Counted from the stretch's first letter, positions 44,657-54,971 are shown. The stretch: DNA of 64,000 nt from Actinokineospora sp. NBRC 105648 (GCF_030269645.1 NZ_BSTR01000009.1:1-64000), one strand, 5' to 3'. The notes: generated by a model not told the origin, from the sequence alone. Made by a program: numbers and translations.

Positions 44657-45539
44657 CCCACTCGCGGTCGTCGTGCCGGGCGACCGCGAACTGCACGACC
44701 ACGATGCCCGCGAGCACGGCCGCCGCCCCGGCGAGCCCGCTCGCGGGCATCGACTCGTCGAGCACCACCCACGCCGCGCCCGCGCCGACCACGATCTCCA
44801 GGCAGGCCACCGCGCTCGCCGCGGTGGGCGGGATCAGCCGCTGCGCGCTCACCGCCAGCAGGACGGCGGCGGCCGTACCCACCAGCCCGACCCAGAGCAC
44901 CAACGGCCACACCCGCGCGTCTCCCAGTTGCCGCAGCGGGAACGGGTCGATCACGGATAGGGCTACCGCACCCACCGCAGCTCCCCACCCGGCTAGCACT
45001 ATCGGTTCATGCGAGCGCAAACCGCGTTCAGCCAAGAGGAAGCGACCCGCAAGAGTCACTGCGGCGAGAAGTCCGAAGAGGACTCCTACCGGGTCGATAC
45101 CGCCTGCGGTGCGCGTACTGGCTACCACCGCCAAACCCGCCAAAGTCACCGCTATGCCCACCCACAGCAGGCGAGGCAGCCTGGTGCGGCGCGCGAACCG
45201 GACCCACAGCGCGACCAGGACGGGGGCCAGGTACTCCAGCAGCAGCGCGATCCCCACCGGGACCCGGGTGAGCGCCGCGGTGTAGGCGACCTGGTTCGCC
45301 GCGATCGTGACCACCCCGTAGAGCCCGACCAGCCACCAGTGCTCCCGCTGGACGAGCATGCCCCGGCGCCGCGCCAACGCGATGGCGAGCAGCGCCACGG
45401 CCCCGACGGCGGTCCGGGCCTGAATGACGTTGACCGGCGTGAGTTCGGTGTGCGCCAGCAGTTTCAGCGCGGGTGCGGAGCTGCCCACCGCCACCGCGCC
45501 GAGAGCGGCGAGGGTGAGCCCGCGGGCTTGAGGTCCCAT
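44568..45539 (-). CDS. EamA family transporter (DMT superfamily)
   Basis: A 323-residue membrane protein with ten predicted helices in two EamA repeats, ending in a basic, Ser-rich tail. Family members export amino acids or metabolites. It is divergent from an Lrp/AsnC regulator, the arrangement seen for amino-acid exporters under Lrp control, so an amino-acid or related substrate is plausible. The start is ATG 45539. The 3' end lies within sdhB: its last 29 codons are antisense to the sdhB end, so the hydrophilic tail is likely constrained by that overlap. Confidence 0.82.
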   Translation of the reverse strand: MGPQARGLTLAALGAVAVGSSAPALKLLAHTELTPVNVIQARTAVGAVALLAIALARRRGMLVQREHWWLVGLYGVVTIAANQVAYTAALTRVPVGIALLLEYLAPVLVALWVRFARRTRLPRLLWVGIAVTLAGLAVVASTRTAGGIDPVGVLFGLLAAVTLAGRFLLAERGLRSHEPIVLAGWGAAVGAVALSVIDPFPLRQLGDARVWPLVLWVGLVGTAAAVLLAVSAQRLIPPTAASAVACLEIVVGAGAAWVVLDESMPASGLAGAAAVLAGIVVVQFAVARHDDREWVTSSSGGRSSSRATPPGRTSGRRRAPSSG

Positions 45540-45609
45540 GCGCTCAACGCTAGGGGCGGGGGTCCGCGACGCGATTGAAACTTCCGTCGCGCTCGCGCAA
45601 GGATGTTGC

Positions 45610-46128
45610 GTGCCCGCCGCCGATGACCTCGACGACCTCGACCACCAGTTGCTCGCCCTGCTGCAGGACGACTGCGACCGCACGCTGCGCGACCTGGGTG
45701 ACCTGGTCGGCCTCTCGCCCAGCGCCGTGCAGCGCCGGCTCGAGCGGCTCAAGTCCGCGGGCGTCCTCACCCGCCGGGTCGCGGTGGTCGACGTACCGGT
45801 GCTGCGGGCGATCTGCCTGGTGAGCCTGGACCAGGAGTCGACCGCGGCGCACCGCAGGTTCCGCGAGTCCGTGCTGGCCGCGCCGGAGGTGCAGCAGTGC
45901 TACAACGTCTCCGGCGACCACGACTACGTGGTGGTCCTGACCACGACCGGGATGGAGCACCACGTCGCGGTCGCCGACCGGGTGCTCAAGGACGCCCCGA
46001 ACATCCGCCGCTACAGCACCATGTTCGTGCTCGACCCGCTGCGCACCGGTTCCGCCGTGCCGACCCGCCGCGAGCCCCGGCCGACTTCCCGAACAGAGCA
46101 CAGAACAGAGCACTGCACGGAGTCCTGA
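45610..46128 (+). CDS. Lrp/AsnC family regulator
   Basis: A 172-residue regulator. The winged helix covers residues 9-60 (DLDHQLLALLQDDCDRTLRDLGDLVGLSPSAVQRRLERLKSAGVL) and the RAM effector domain 70-150. The GTG at 45610 follows AAGGA and keeps the helix-turn-helix at the start. Divergent from the EamA gene across 70 bases, it most likely controls that exporter. A hairpin terminator separates it from gluD. Confidence 0.85.
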   Translation: MPAADDLDDLDHQLLALLQDDCDRTLRDLGDLVGLSPSAVQRRLERLKSAGVLTRRVAVVDVPVLRAICLVSLDQESTAAHRRFRESVLAAPEVQQCYNVSGDHDYVVVLTTTGMEHHVAVADRVLKDAPNIRRYSTMFVLDPLRTGSAVPTRREPRPTSRTEHRTEHCTES

Positions 46129-46135
46129 ACGGACA

Positions 46136-46165
46136 ATGGCCCGACCCGGGTACGGGTCGGGCCAT
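46136..46165. terminator. Bidirectional terminator between the Lrp gene and gluD
   Basis: ATGGCCCGACCC (46136-46147) pairs perfectly with GGGTCGGGCCAT (46154-46165) around a six-base loop. It lies between two convergent genes and can serve both. Confidence 0.75.
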
Positions 46166-46181
46166 CGCGGGTAGGGCCGGC

Positions 46182-47063
46182 TCAGCCCCCGCCGCCGGTG
46201 CCCGCCCCGGCCACGTCGGTCGCCGACAGCGTTGCCGTGGCGGCCTTCTTGCCCTGGCTGAGGCGCCGCTCGGTGAAGATCGCGAAGCGGCTCAGCGCGT
46301 AGTTGATCAGGATGAAGATGACCGCGATCAGCAGGTAGACCTGGATCGGGTTGGACAGCACCTGCACGATCTGGCCCGCCACCCGGACCAGTTCCTCGTA
46401 GCTGATGACGAAGCCCAGTGAGGTGTCCTTGAGCACCACCACCAGCTGGCTGATCAGCGCGGGCAGCATCGCCCGGAACGCCTGCGGCAACAGCACCAGC
46501 GAGAGCACCTGGCCGCGGCGCAGGCCGAGGGACTCGGCGGCCTCGCCCTGGCCCTTGGGCAGCGAGTTGATGCCCGCGCGGATGATCTCGGCGATGACCA
46601 CCGAGTTGTAGGCGGTCAGGCCGATCACCAGGAACCACAGCGGTTCCAGGTCCAGTCCGAACTGCGGCAGCACCCGGGAGGCGAAGAAGATCGCGATGAC
46701 CACCGGGACCCCGCGCAGCAGTTCGACCACGCCGACCACGGCCCAGCGGTACCAGCGGGCCGCGGTGACCCGGGTGACCGCCAGCAGCGTGCCGACCACC
46801 AGGGAGAACACCACCGCCAAGCCCGCGGCGACCAGCGTGTTGCCCAGCGCCTCGCCGATCCGCTGCCACACCAGCGGGAACTGCTCGTTCGACGGGTCGA
46901 ACAGCGGCGCCCACTTCTCGATGTCGAACTGGTGCTGCTTGTCCAGCCGCAGCGCGAGCAGCGCCAGGACCCCGAGCAGCAGCAGACCGGCGATGACCGA
47001 GCCGATCAGGATCCGGCGCTTGGTGCGCGGGCCGGGCGCGTCGTAGAGGACCGACGTGCTCAT
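46182..47063 (-). CDS. gluD: Glutamate ABC transporter permease GluD
   Basis: A 293-residue inner-membrane permease with the HisM/ArtQ-type EAA loop (EAAESLGLRRGQVLSLVLLPQAFRAMLPALISQ). An N-terminal cytoplasmic segment and helix precede the five-helix core. The ATG at 47063 overlaps the gluC stop (ATGA). A hairpin after the stop faces the convergent Lrp gene. Last gene of gluABCD. Confidence 0.88.
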   Translation of the reverse strand: MSTSVLYDAPGPRTKRRILIGSVIAGLLLLGVLALLALRLDKQHQFDIEKWAPLFDPSNEQFPLVWQRIGEALGNTLVAAGLAVVFSLVVGTLLAVTRVTAARWYRWAVVGVVELLRGVPVVIAIFFASRVLPQFGLDLEPLWFLVIGLTAYNSVVIAEIIRAGINSLPKGQGEAAESLGLRRGQVLSLVLLPQAFRAMLPALISQLVVVLKDTSLGFVISYEELVRVAGQIVQVLSNPIQVYLLIAVIFILINYALSRFAIFTERRLSQGKKAATATLSATDVAGAGTGGGG

Positions 47064-47710
47064 CGGGCGATCGCCACCTTCCGCTCCAGCCAACCCAGCG
47101 CCAGCCCGCCGGGGATCGTGATCACCAGGTAGCCCAGCACCACGCCGATCAGCACCGGCAGCACGGCCTCCCCGCGCGAGCTGGTCAGCGTGTCACCGAC
47201 CGCGAACAGGTCGCCACCGACGCCGAACGCGCCGACGATCGCGGAGTTCTTGATCATCGCGATGATCACGCTGCCCAGCGGCGGCACGACGGTGCGCAAG
47301 GCTTGCGGCAACACGACAGTGGACAGCGACTGGGTGAACGTGAGCCCCACCGCGCGGGCCGCCTCGGCCTGGCCGGCCGGTACCGAGTTGATGCCACTGC
47401 GGACCGCCTCGCAGACGAACGCCGAGGTGTAGAGCACCAGACCGGTGACCCCGAACCAGAAGTAGGCGCCGTTCACGCCGATCTCCGGCAACCCGAACGC
47501 GCAGAAGAACAGCACCACCGTCAGTGGGCAGTTGCGGAACACGTTCACCCAGGAGGTACCCACCCAGCGCAGCGGGGGGACCGGGGACACGCGGAAGCCC
47601 GCGATGAGCGTGCCCAGCACGAGCGAGCCGATCGCGGCGAACGCGCAGATCTTGAGCGTCTGCAGGAATCCGTCGCGGTAGAGCGAGAAGTTGTCGAAGA
47701 TGACGTTCAC
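47060..47710 (-). CDS. gluC: Glutamate ABC transporter permease GluC
   Basis: A 216-residue permease of the polar amino-acid family. The EAA loop is visible (AEAARAVGLTFTQSLSTVVLPQALRTVVPPLGS). It pairs with GluD in a heterodimeric channel. The start is GTG 47710, 74 bases after gluB, with a strong hairpin in that gap; the stop is coupled to gluD. Confidence 0.88.
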   Translation of the reverse strand: MNVIFDNFSLYRDGFLQTLKICAFAAIGSLVLGTLIAGFRVSPVPPLRWVGTSWVNVFRNCPLTVVLFFCAFGLPEIGVNGAYFWFGVTGLVLYTSAFVCEAVRSGINSVPAGQAEAARAVGLTFTQSLSTVVLPQALRTVVPPLGSVIIAMIKNSAIVGAFGVGGDLFAVGDTLTSSRGEAVLPVLIGVVLGYLVITIPGGLALGWLERKVAIAR

Positions 47711-47738
47711 GGGAGGTTCTCCGAGCCCGGTAAGGCGC

Positions 47739-47765
47739 GGGGCGCCCGCCGTCGGCGGGCGCCCC
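47739..47765 (-). terminator. Intercistronic hairpin between gluB and gluC
   Basis: GGGGCGCCCGCC (47739-47750) pairs perfectly with GGCGGGCGCCCC (47754-47765) with a three-base loop. In binding-protein operons such a structure usually protects the upstream mRNA or partly stops transcription, giving more binding protein than permease. Confidence 0.75.
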
Positions 47766-47783
47766 GGAGCGCGGGTACGTCGA

Positions 47784-48662
47784 TCAGCTGCAGGCGCTGA
47801 GCTCAGGCAGCTTGGGGGCCTCGGGCGCGACCTTGCCCGCGGTGTCCTTCCACGCCTTGGCGTAGTCGCCGTTGGAGTCGGCGGCCTTGAGCGTGTCGTC
47901 GATGAACTGGCAGAACTTGGTGTCGCCCTTCTTGATGCCGATGCCGTAGGGCTCGGTGGTGAAGGGCTTGCCCACCAGCTTGAACTCGCCCTTGGAGGCG
48001 TCGATCAGGCCGAGCAGGATGACGTTGTCGGTGGTGACGGCCTGCACCTGGCCGGTGCGCAGCGCGTCGGCGCACTTGGAGTACACGTCGAAGAGCACGA
48101 TGTTCGACGGGTCGACGTACTCCTTGATCTTCTCGGCCGGGGTGGAGCCGGTGACCGAGCAGACCTTGGCGTTGGCCGCCTTGAGCGCCTCCGGACCGTC
48201 GACGGTGGAGTCCTTCTTGACCATCAGGTCCTGACCGGCCTGGTAGTACGGACCGGCGAAGGAGACGCGCTCCTTGCGCTTGTCGTTGATGGTGTAGGTC
48301 GCCACCACCAGGTCGACCTTGCCCTGCTCGATGTACTCCTCGCGGAACTTTGACTGCGACTCGACCCACTCGATCTTGTCGGCGGACAGGCCGAGCTTGG
48401 CCGCGACCAGCTTGGCGACCTCGACGTCGAAGCCCGCGGGCTTGCCGTCGAGGCCCTTGAGGCCGAACAGCGGCTGGTCGAACTTGGTGCCGATCTTGAT
48501 CTTGCCCGCGGTCTTGAGCTTGGCCATCGTGGTGCCCGCCTCGAACTGCGCCCCGGCGTCGACCGAGGGGTTCGCCGAGCCGGAGTCGGAGCTCCCGCAG
48601 GCTGCCATCGAGAGGGCGAGGACGGCGGTCACGGCGCCGGCGGTGAGGGCCCGGAGTCGCAT
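47784..48662 (-). CDS. gluB: Glutamate-binding lipoprotein GluB
   Basis: A 292-residue solute-binding protein. The signal peptide ends in a lipobox MAAC at about residue 22. The periplasmic-binding-protein family 3 fold shows GKIKIGTKFDQPLFGLKGLDGKPAGFDVEVA and the ligand-binding turn CSVTGSTPAEKI. The start is ATG 48662. Family and operon (gluABCD as in Corynebacterium glutamicum, also beside recX and miaB) indicate glutamate; closely related systems take aspartate or other polar amino acids. Confidence 0.88.
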   Translation of the reverse strand: MRLRALTAGAVTAVLALSMAACGSSDSGSANPSVDAGAQFEAGTTMAKLKTAGKIKIGTKFDQPLFGLKGLDGKPAGFDVEVAKLVAAKLGLSADKIEWVESQSKFREEYIEQGKVDLVVATYTINDKRKERVSFAGPYYQAGQDLMVKKDSTVDGPEALKAANAKVCSVTGSTPAEKIKEYVDPSNIVLFDVYSKCADALRTGQVQAVTTDNVILLGLIDASKGEFKLVGKPFTTEPYGIGIKKGDTKFCQFIDDTLKAADSNGDYAKAWKDTAGKVAPEAPKLPELSACS

Positions 48663-48711
48663 GTGTGCTCCATTCGTGTCGTCGGCCGGGGGCCGAGCTG
48701 GGCGATCGGTG

Positions 48712-49467
48712 TCAGTGCGTCAGGATCTTGCCAAGGAAGTCCTTCGCGCGCCCGGACTTCGGCGCGGTGAAGAACTCATCGGGTGTCGAGTCCTCGACGA
48801 CCTCGCCGTCGGACATGAAGATCACCCGGTTCGCCGCCTTGCGGGCGAACCCCATCTCGTGCGTCACGACCAGCATGGTCATGCCCTCGCCCGCCAGCGT
48901 GGTCATCACGTCGAGCACCTCCTGGACCATCTCCGGGTCCAGCGCCGAGGTCGGCTCGTCGAAGAGCATCACCTTGGGGCGCATGGCCAGCGCGCGGGCG
49001 ATCGCGGCCCGCTGCTGCTGACCACCGGAGAGCTGCGCGGGGTACTTGTCGGCCTGGTTGGTGATCCCCACCCGCTCCAGCAGCTCCATCGCGGTCTTGC
49101 GCGCCTCGGCCACCGGCAGCTTGCGCACCTTGACCGGCGCGAGCGTGACGTTCTCCAGGATCGTCTTGTGCGCGAACAGGTTGAACGACTGGAACACCAT
49201 GCCGACCTCGGCCCGCAGGTTGGCCAGCTCCTTGCCCTCGGCGGGCAGCGGGCGGCCGTCGACCTCGATCAGCCCGGTGTCGATCGGCTCCAGCCGGTTG
49301 ATGGTGCGGCACAGCGTCGACTTGCCCGACCCGGACGGCCCCAGCACCACCACGACCTGGCCCTTGGGCACCTGCAGCGTGATGTCCTTGAGCACGTGCA
49401 GCGGGCCGAAGAACTTGTCCACCGACTCCATCCTGATCATCGGAGGAGCGGTGTTCGAGGCGGTCAT
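48712..49467 (-). CDS. gluA: Glutamate ABC transporter ATPase GluA
   Basis: A 251-residue ABC ATPase. Walker A is GPSGSGKST, signature [16 protein letters not shown], Walker [12 protein letters not shown], and the H-loop is in VTHEMGFA. The ATG at 49467 follows GGAGG; an internal start [11 protein letters not shown] is less likely. First gene of the operon, divergent from the two-component system over 158 bases. Confidence 0.9.
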   Translation of the reverse strand: MTASNTAPPMIRMESVDKFFGPLHVLKDITLQVPKGQVVVVLGPSGSGKSTLCRTINRLEPIDTGLIEVDGRPLPAEGKELANLRAEVGMVFQSFNLFAHKTILENVTLAPVKVRKLPVAEARKTAMELLERVGITNQADKYPAQLSGGQQQRAAIARALAMRPKVMLFDEPTSALDPEMVQEVLDVMTTLAGEGMTMLVVTHEMGFARKAANRVIFMSDGEVVEDSTPDEFFTAPKSGRAKDFLGKILTH

Positions 49468-49625
49468 CGGGTCCTCCACGAGCGCTTTGGTGACGGTCGG
49501 GCCGGGTTCGGTGGGCACGCGATTCGGGAAACCTACTCCGGGGCCCGGCGAAGTCCATGGGCCTTGAGCAACACTTAGGGTCTCAACTCTGTCACACGAC
49601 CGCCTGGTGGACCGGAGGGACACGC

Positions 49626-50303
49626 GTGCGAGTGCTGCTCGTGGAGGACGACGACCGGGTCGCCGACGCGCTGGTCCCGGCGCTGGTGCGCCGGGGCCTG
49701 GTCGTGCGCCGCCGGGCCGGTGGCGCCGGGGTGCTCGACCTGGTGCCCGAGGTGGACGTGGTGCTGCTGGACCTGGGACTGCCCGACGTGGACGGGATCG
49801 TCCTGTGTCGACAGATCCGCGCGGCGAGCGACGTGGCGATCATCGTGGTCTCCGCGCGCGGCGAGGTCGACGACCGGATCCTCGGCCTGCGCGCGGGTGC
49901 CGACGACTACCTCGTCAAGCCCTACGACGTCGACGAGCTCGTCGCGCGCGTGCACGCGGTGCGGCGCAGGCGCACCGACCGCGGCGGCGGACCCAGCGGC
50001 GTGGTCGAGCTCAGCGGCGTGCGGGTGGACTTCGACCGGCACGAGGTCACTGTGGACAGTGCGCCGGTCTCGTTGTCCCGCAAGGAGTTCCAGGTGTTCG
50101 CGTTGATCGTCGACGCCCGGGGCTCGGTGTGCGGGCGGGAGCAGATCCTGGCCGAGGTGTGGGGTCGGGCGGGCGCGGCGGAGAACCGCTCGCTGGACGT
50201 GCACGTGGCCACCCTGCGCACCAAGCTGGGCAGGCCCGCGCTGATCGAGACCGTGCGCGGGGTCGGGTACCGCTTGTCGGCGCAACCGGGCAGACTCGCT
50301 TAG
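49626..50303 (+). CDS. OmpR-family response regulator
   Basis: A 225-residue regulator. The receiver domain has the acidic pocket EDDD (7-10), phosphorylated D49 and K98 (LVKPYD). The C-terminal winged helix (120-220) ends in [13 protein letters not shown]. The start is GTG 49626 after GGAGGG. It forms an operon with the sensor kinase 19 bases downstream and lies back-to-back with gluABCD, which is a possible target. Confidence 0.88.
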   Translation: MRVLLVEDDDRVADALVPALVRRGLVVRRRAGGAGVLDLVPEVDVVLLDLGLPDVDGIVLCRQIRAASDVAIIVVSARGEVDDRILGLRAGADDYLVKPYDVDELVARVHAVRRRRTDRGGGPSGVVELSGVRVDFDRHEVTVDSAPVSLSRKEFQVFALIVDARGSVCGREQILAEVWGRAGAAENRSLDVHVATLRTKLGRPALIETVRGVGYRLSAQPGRLA

Positions 50304-50322
50304 GCGGACTGGGGGAGGTCGG

Positions 50323-51723
50323 ATGCGCACGCGGTTGCTCGGCATGGTCTGGTTCCTGGTCGCCCTGCTGGTGTTCGGGCTCGGTGTGCCGCTGGCGCTG
50401 TCGGTGGCGGGCGCCGAGCAGCAGCGGATCTTCCTCGACCGGCTCACCGACACCAACCGCTTCGCCTCGATGGCCCAGCGCCCGCTCACCGACGGCACCC
50501 CGGAGCTGCTGCGCGAGGAGCTCCAGCGCTACTCCGAGCTCTACGGGGTCGGCGTGCTGGTCGTCGACCAGGACAGCCGCCCGCAGGTCAGCTCCGCGGG
50601 CGCCAACTCGCCGCTGCCGGTCGACCTGCGCGACGCGGGCGTGCTGGACCACCTGCAGGCCGCGCTGGCCGGCCGCCGGTCGCAGTCGGACGCGTTGCTG
50701 CTGCCGTGGGACGACGGCCCGCTGGTGGTCGCCGGCCCGGTGCTGGTCGACCGCGACGTGCGCGGCGCGGTGGTCACCGTCTCGCCCACCGACCGCAGCC
50801 GTGCGCGGGTGCTGTGGTGGTGGGTGCTCATCGGCGCCGGTGGCGTGCTCGCCTTCGCCCTGGCGCTGATGCTCGCGGTACCGGTGATCCAGTGGATCCT
50901 GCGCCCGGTGCGCAGGCTGGACGAGGCCACCGGCTCGCTGGTCGCCGCCGTGGTCAGCGGCCGGGCGGCCGAACAGGTCGGCGACGAGCGCGGCCCGCCC
51001 GAGCTGCGCAAGCTCGGCCGCTCCTTCGACCAGATGGCGGCCAGCGTCGGGGACACCCTCGCCGCGCAGCGCGCCTTCGTCGCCGACGCCTCGCACCAGC
51101 TGCGCAACCCGCTGACCGCGCTCAAGCTGCGCCTGGTCAACCTGGAGGGCCACGTCGACCCCGAGGCCGACACCCACCGGGTCGCCGCCGCGGCCGAGGC
51201 CGACCGGCTCAACCAGATCCTCGACGAGCTGCTGGCCATGGCCCGCGCCGAGAACGCCGGTGGCGACCTGGTGCCCACCGAGGTGGACGAGGTGGTCGCC
51301 GAGCGGGTCGCCGACTGGCGGGTGGTCGCCGACTCCCGCGACATCGCCCTGGACACCGAGGGCGGCGCGGGCCGGGTGCGGGCGGTGGTGCCCGCGCGCG
51401 GGCTCGACGGAATCCTCGACGCCTTGCTGGACAACGCCTTGAAGTTCACCGGATCGGGGAACGCGGTGTGCGTCTCGGTGGCGGTGGTGCCGGGCCTGGT
51501 GCGGGTGGCGGTCCGCGACCACGGACCCGGCCTGCGCGCCGACGAACTGGAACGGGCCACCGACCGGTTCTGGCGCAGCAACTCCCACCAGAACGTGCCC
51601 GGCTCCGGGCTGGGCCTCTCGATCGTCAGCCGGATCGTGGCCCGCGCGGGGGGCGACCTCCGACTGGACCTACCCGAGGACGGTGGACTGCGCGTCACGG
51701 TGGACCTACCGGCGGAGTCTTAG
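50323..51723 (+). CDS. Sensor histidine kinase
   Basis: A 466-residue membrane kinase. Helix 1 (residues 5-27) and helix 2 (about 165-190) bracket an outside sensor of about 135 residues. Then come HAMP, HisKA with phosphorylated H258 in ASHQLRNPLTALKL, and the HATPase domain with LDNALKFTG, DHGPGL and GSGLGLSIV. It should signal to the regulator upstream. The convergent TAXI-type binding protein 80 bases away may be its ligand-presenting partner. Confidence 0.88.
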   Translation: MRTRLLGMVWFLVALLVFGLGVPLALSVAGAEQQRIFLDRLTDTNRFASMAQRPLTDGTPELLREELQRYSELYGVGVLVVDQDSRPQVSSAGANSPLPVDLRDAGVLDHLQAALAGRRSQSDALLLPWDDGPLVVAGPVLVDRDVRGAVVTVSPTDRSRARVLWWWVLIGAGGVLAFALALMLAVPVIQWILRPVRRLDEATGSLVAAVVSGRAAEQVGDERGPPELRKLGRSFDQMAASVGDTLAAQRAFVADASHQLRNPLTALKLRLVNLEGHVDPEADTHRVAAAAEADRLNQILDELLAMARAENAGGDLVPTEVDEVVAERVADWRVVADSRDIALDTEGGAGRVRAVVPARGLDGILDALLDNALKFTGSGNAVCVSVAVVPGLVRVAVRDHGPGLRADELERATDRFWRSNSHQNVPGSGLGLSIVSRIVARAGGDLRLDLPEDGGLRVTVDLPAES

Positions 51724-51803
51724 GACTCCTAGCGGATTGAGCAGGTGTTCAGGCGGCGCGGGCAACACGGTCAACCGCCCCCAAGATCGGCCTGTAAGAC
51801 CCC

Positions 51804-52757
51804 TCAGACCTTCTCCTGCTGGTAGTAGCGCACCGCGCCGGGATGCAGCTTCACCGGGTCGGTCTCGATCGCGGAGTGGACGTCGATCGCCAGCGCCGCC
51901 GGGATCGACTCCGCCAACCCCGGCTGCGCCTCGAACAGCCCGCGCACCAGCGCCTCGGCCACGTCGTCGGGCATCGCGTCGCTGACCACCAGGAAGTTCG
52001 GCACCGCCAGCGTGTTCACCGGCTTGCCCGCCAGGTTGTAGGTCGAGGCCGGGATCGAGGCGGCGTTGTACACCGGGTACTGCAACCGCAGCCGCGGGAT
52101 GTCGTCGGCCAGGTCGAGCAACCGGATCTGCACCACGTCGGACAGCTTGGCCACCGCCTTGGTCGGGAGGCCGCCGGACCAGAAGAACGCGTCGACCTGG
52201 TTGTCCTTGAACGCCTGCACCGAGCCCTCCAGGTCGAGCGAGCGCTGGGTGACCGCCCCCGGCGCCGACAGCCCGCTCAGCTCCAGCAGCCGGTGGGCGA
52301 TGAACTCCACGCCGGACTCCTTGGCCCCGACCGCCACGCGGCGACCGCGCAGGTCTGCCAGCGCGTGGATCGGGCTGTCGGCGCGCACCACGATGTGCAG
52401 GTAGTCGTCATAGATGCGGGCCAGCGCGCGCGGCTCGCGCGCGGGGGAGCCGTGGTAGGGCTCGGTGGCCACGTCCGCCGCGGTGAAGGCGATGTCGACC
52501 GCGCCCGTGCGCAGCTTCGTGACGTTGTCCGGCGAGCCGCCGGTGGCGAGCACCTCGGGGCGGTCCACGCCCAACTGCGACTGCCAGGCGTTGGCCAGCC
52601 CTTGGGCGAGGTTGTCGTAGACGCCACCGGGGTTGCCCGCGGCGATCTTGAGGTGGACCCCGGTGAACTCGCTGTCGCACCCGGCGACCAGTCCCAGGGC
52701 GGTGAGCAGGGCGAGCGCGACCGCTACCGGTCGGAGCCGGGGGCGGGTGCGCGACAT
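51804..52757 (-). CDS. TAXI family solute-binding lipoprotein (orphan)
   Basis: A 317-residue binding protein of the TRAP-associated extracytoplasmic immunogenic family. The lipobox VAGC ends the signal at about residue 27. Blocks: [41 protein letters not shown] and the C-terminal [11 protein letters not shown]. No TRAP permease genes are nearby, so this copy may sense rather than transport. It converges on the sensor kinase gene, a pairing common in actinomycetes. The start is ATG 52757. Confidence 0.85.
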   Translation of the reverse strand: MSRTRPRLRPVAVALALLTALGLVAGCDSEFTGVHLKIAAGNPGGVYDNLAQGLANAWQSQLGVDRPEVLATGGSPDNVTKLRTGAVDIAFTAADVATEPYHGSPAREPRALARIYDDYLHIVVRADSPIHALADLRGRRVAVGAKESGVEFIAHRLLELSGLSAPGAVTQRSLDLEGSVQAFKDNQVDAFFWSGGLPTKAVAKLSDVVQIRLLDLADDIPRLRLQYPVYNAASIPASTYNLAGKPVNTLAVPNFLVVSDAMPDDVAEALVRGLFEAQPGLAESIPAALAIDVHSAIETDPVKLHPGAVRYYQQEKV

Positions 52758-52853
52758 TGCACGATCGTGCCAGACCAGCGGCCCCGGTTCACCCCGCAAC
52801 GGCCGTCCGGGTCGTCGCGGCCCCGCGGGCGCGGCGTAGGCTCGGGCACCGAG

Positions 52854-54326
52854 ATGAGCGCGCGAACCTACCAAGTCCGCACCTACGGGTGCCAGATGAA
52901 CGTCCACGACTCCGAGCGGCTGGCAGGCATGCTGGAGGACGCGGGCTACGTCGCCGTGCCCGCGGGCGGGTCGGCCGACGTGGTCGTCTTCAACACCTGC
53001 GCGGTGCGCGAGAACGCCGACAACAAGCTCTACGGCAACCTCAGCCACCTCGCGCACGCCAAGTCCACCAACCCCGACCTGCAGATCGCCGTGGGCGGCT
53101 GCCTGGCGCAGAAGGACCGCGGCGAGATCGTCCGCCGGGCCCCCTGGGTGGACGTCGTGTTCGGCACGCACAACATCGGCTCGCTGCCGGTGCTGCTCGA
53201 CCGCGCCCGGCACAACCGCCGCGCCGAGGTGGAGATCCTCGAGGCGCTGGAGGTCTTCCCCTCCACGCTGCCCGCCCGGCGCGACTCCGCGCACTCGGGC
53301 TGGGTGTCGATCTCGGTGGGCTGCAACAACACCTGCACCTTCTGCATCGTGCCGTCGCTGCGCGGCAAGGAGCGCGACCGACGCCCCGGCGACGTGCTCG
53401 CCGAGGTCTCCGCGCTGGTGGCCGAGGGTGTGCTGGAGGTGACGCTGCTCGGGCAGAACGTCAACTCCTACGGCGTGGAGTTCGGCGACCGCTACGCCTT
53501 CGGCAAGCTGCTGCGCGCCTGCGGCGCGATCGAGGGGCTGGAGCGGGTGCGGTTCACCTCCCCGCACCCCAAGGACTTCACCGACGACGTGATCGCGGCG
53601 ATGGCCGAGACGCCCAACGTCTGCCACCAGCTGCACATGCCGCTGCAGTCCGGCTCCGACCGGCTGCTGCGCGAGATGCGCCGCTCGTACCGCTCGGAGC
53701 GGTACCTGTCGATCATCGACAAGGTCCGCGCCGCGATGCCGGACGCGGCCATCACCACCGACATCATCGTGGGCTTCCCCGGTGAGACCGACGCGGACTT
53801 CGAGGAGACGCTGCGGGTCGTGCGCGAGTCGCGGTTCGCGGGCGCGTACACCTTCCAGTACTCCAAGCGGCCCGGCACCCCGGCGGCGACGATGCCCGAC
53901 CAGGTGCCCAGGGAGGTCGTCCGCGAGCGCTACGACCGGCTGGTCGAGCTGCAGGACGGCATCGCCTGGGAGCTGAACAAGGAGCAGGTCGGCCGCACCG
54001 TCGAGGTGGTCGTGGCCACCGGCGAGGGCCGCAAGGACGCCGACACGCACCGGCTCAGCGGCCGGGCCAGGGACAACCGCCTGGTGCACTTCGCCCCCGG
54101 CGACCGGGAGATCCGGCCCGGCGACGTGGTCGAGGCGGTCGTCACCTACGCCGCCCCGCACCACCTGGTCGCCGACGGCCCGGTGATCGCGCACCGGCGC
54201 ACCCGGGCCGGGGACAACGCCGCCGCGGGCCTGCGCCCGAAGACCACCGGGGTCGGCCTCGGCCTGCCCGGCTTCGGCGCGCCACCGCCCGTGGCCGCCG
54301 TCCAGGGAGGGTGTGCGGTCTCATGA
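52854..54326 (+). CDS. miaB: tRNA-2-methylthio-N6-dimethylallyladenosine synthase MiaB
   Basis: A 490-residue radical SAM methylthiotransferase. The N-terminal MTTase domain holds three cysteines (YGCQMN, NTCAVRE, GGCLAQ); the radical SAM motif is [12 protein letters not shown]; the TRAM domain lies near 390-450. It modifies A37 of tRNAs made substrate by MiaA, encoded 3.5 kb downstream. The start is ATG 52854. An Ala/Pro-rich C-terminal tail overlaps the next gene (ATGA). Confidence 0.94.
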   Translation: MSARTYQVRTYGCQMNVHDSERLAGMLEDAGYVAVPAGGSADVVVFNTCAVRENADNKLYGNLSHLAHAKSTNPDLQIAVGGCLAQKDRGEIVRRAPWVDVVFGTHNIGSLPVLLDRARHNRRAEVEILEALEVFPSTLPARRDSAHSGWVSISVGCNNTCTFCIVPSLRGKERDRRPGDVLAEVSALVAEGVLEVTLLGQNVNSYGVEFGDRYAFGKLLRACGAIEGLERVRFTSPHPKDFTDDVIAAMAETPNVCHQLHMPLQSGSDRLLREMRRSYRSERYLSIIDKVRAAMPDAAITTDIIVGFPGETDADFEETLRVVRESRFAGAYTFQYSKRPGTPAATMPDQVPREVVRERYDRLVELQDGIAWELNKEQVGRTVEVVVATGEGRKDADTHRLSGRARDNRLVHFAPGDREIRPGDVVEAVVTYAAPHHLVADGPVIAHRRTRAGDNAAAGLRPKTTGVGLGLPGFGAPPPVAAVQGGCAVS

Positions 54327-54805
54327 CCTCGGCCGAGGACCAGCAGTTGGCGAGCCTGCGCGACGAGATCGACGAGGTGGGCCGCGAGTCCGCCCGCACG
54401 GTGGAACTCGGCGGGCGCGCGGTGGTGCTGTCCATCGCGGTGTTCGTCCTGATCGTGGGCTACGTGCTGCCGTGGATGGGCGGCGCGGCGGGGTGGCAGG
54501 TGCTGCTGGGCACCGGCGACGCCGCGGGCAAGGCGGGGGCGGTGCCCAGGCTGTTCGCGGGCACCTCGCTGCTGTTCGGCATCGTCGCCTCGGTGCTGGC
54601 CATCACCCTGCGCCGCTGGACCCTGACCTGGGTAGCCGCCCTCGGCGGCTGGTTCGCCACCGTCGACGGCATGCTGGCGATCTGGACCAGGCAGTCCGCC
54701 GCGGGCCTGTCCTCGCCCGGTCCCGGCATCGGCCTGGTGATCTCCGAGATCGCCATGGCCGTCCTGGCCATCCTCTGGTTCCGCACGGCCTGGTCGCGCT
54801 CGTAG
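54323..54805 (+). CDS. Membrane protein of the Rv2732c type
   Basis: A 160-residue protein with a coiled acidic N-terminus ([19 protein letters not shown]) and four membrane helices. The M. tuberculosis homologue Rv2732c has the same place next to miaB; function is unknown. ATG 54323 overlaps the miaB stop. A hairpin at 54972-55007 ends the unit. Bases 54806-54971 hold nothing recognised. Confidence 0.8.
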   Translation: MTSAEDQQLASLRDEIDEVGRESARTVELGGRAVVLSIAVFVLIVGYVLPWMGGAAGWQVLLGTGDAAGKAGAVPRLFAGTSLLFGIVASVLAITLRRWTLTWVAALGGWFATVDGMLAIWTRQSAAGLSSPGPGIGLVISEIAMAVLAILWFRTAWSRS

Positions 54806-54971
54806 CGGACTTTGGTTGGCTCTGTTTTCGGTCCGCTCTGCCTTCGGTTAGCGCTGCCTCGGAGTTGTCTCCCATTCGCCGCGATTCGATGGCGTGGAAC
54901 TCCCCGCGTGAACCGGCCTGTGCGCGCTATCGCGCTCTCTCGTAGCCACCGATTTCTCTTAGCCGCGAATA

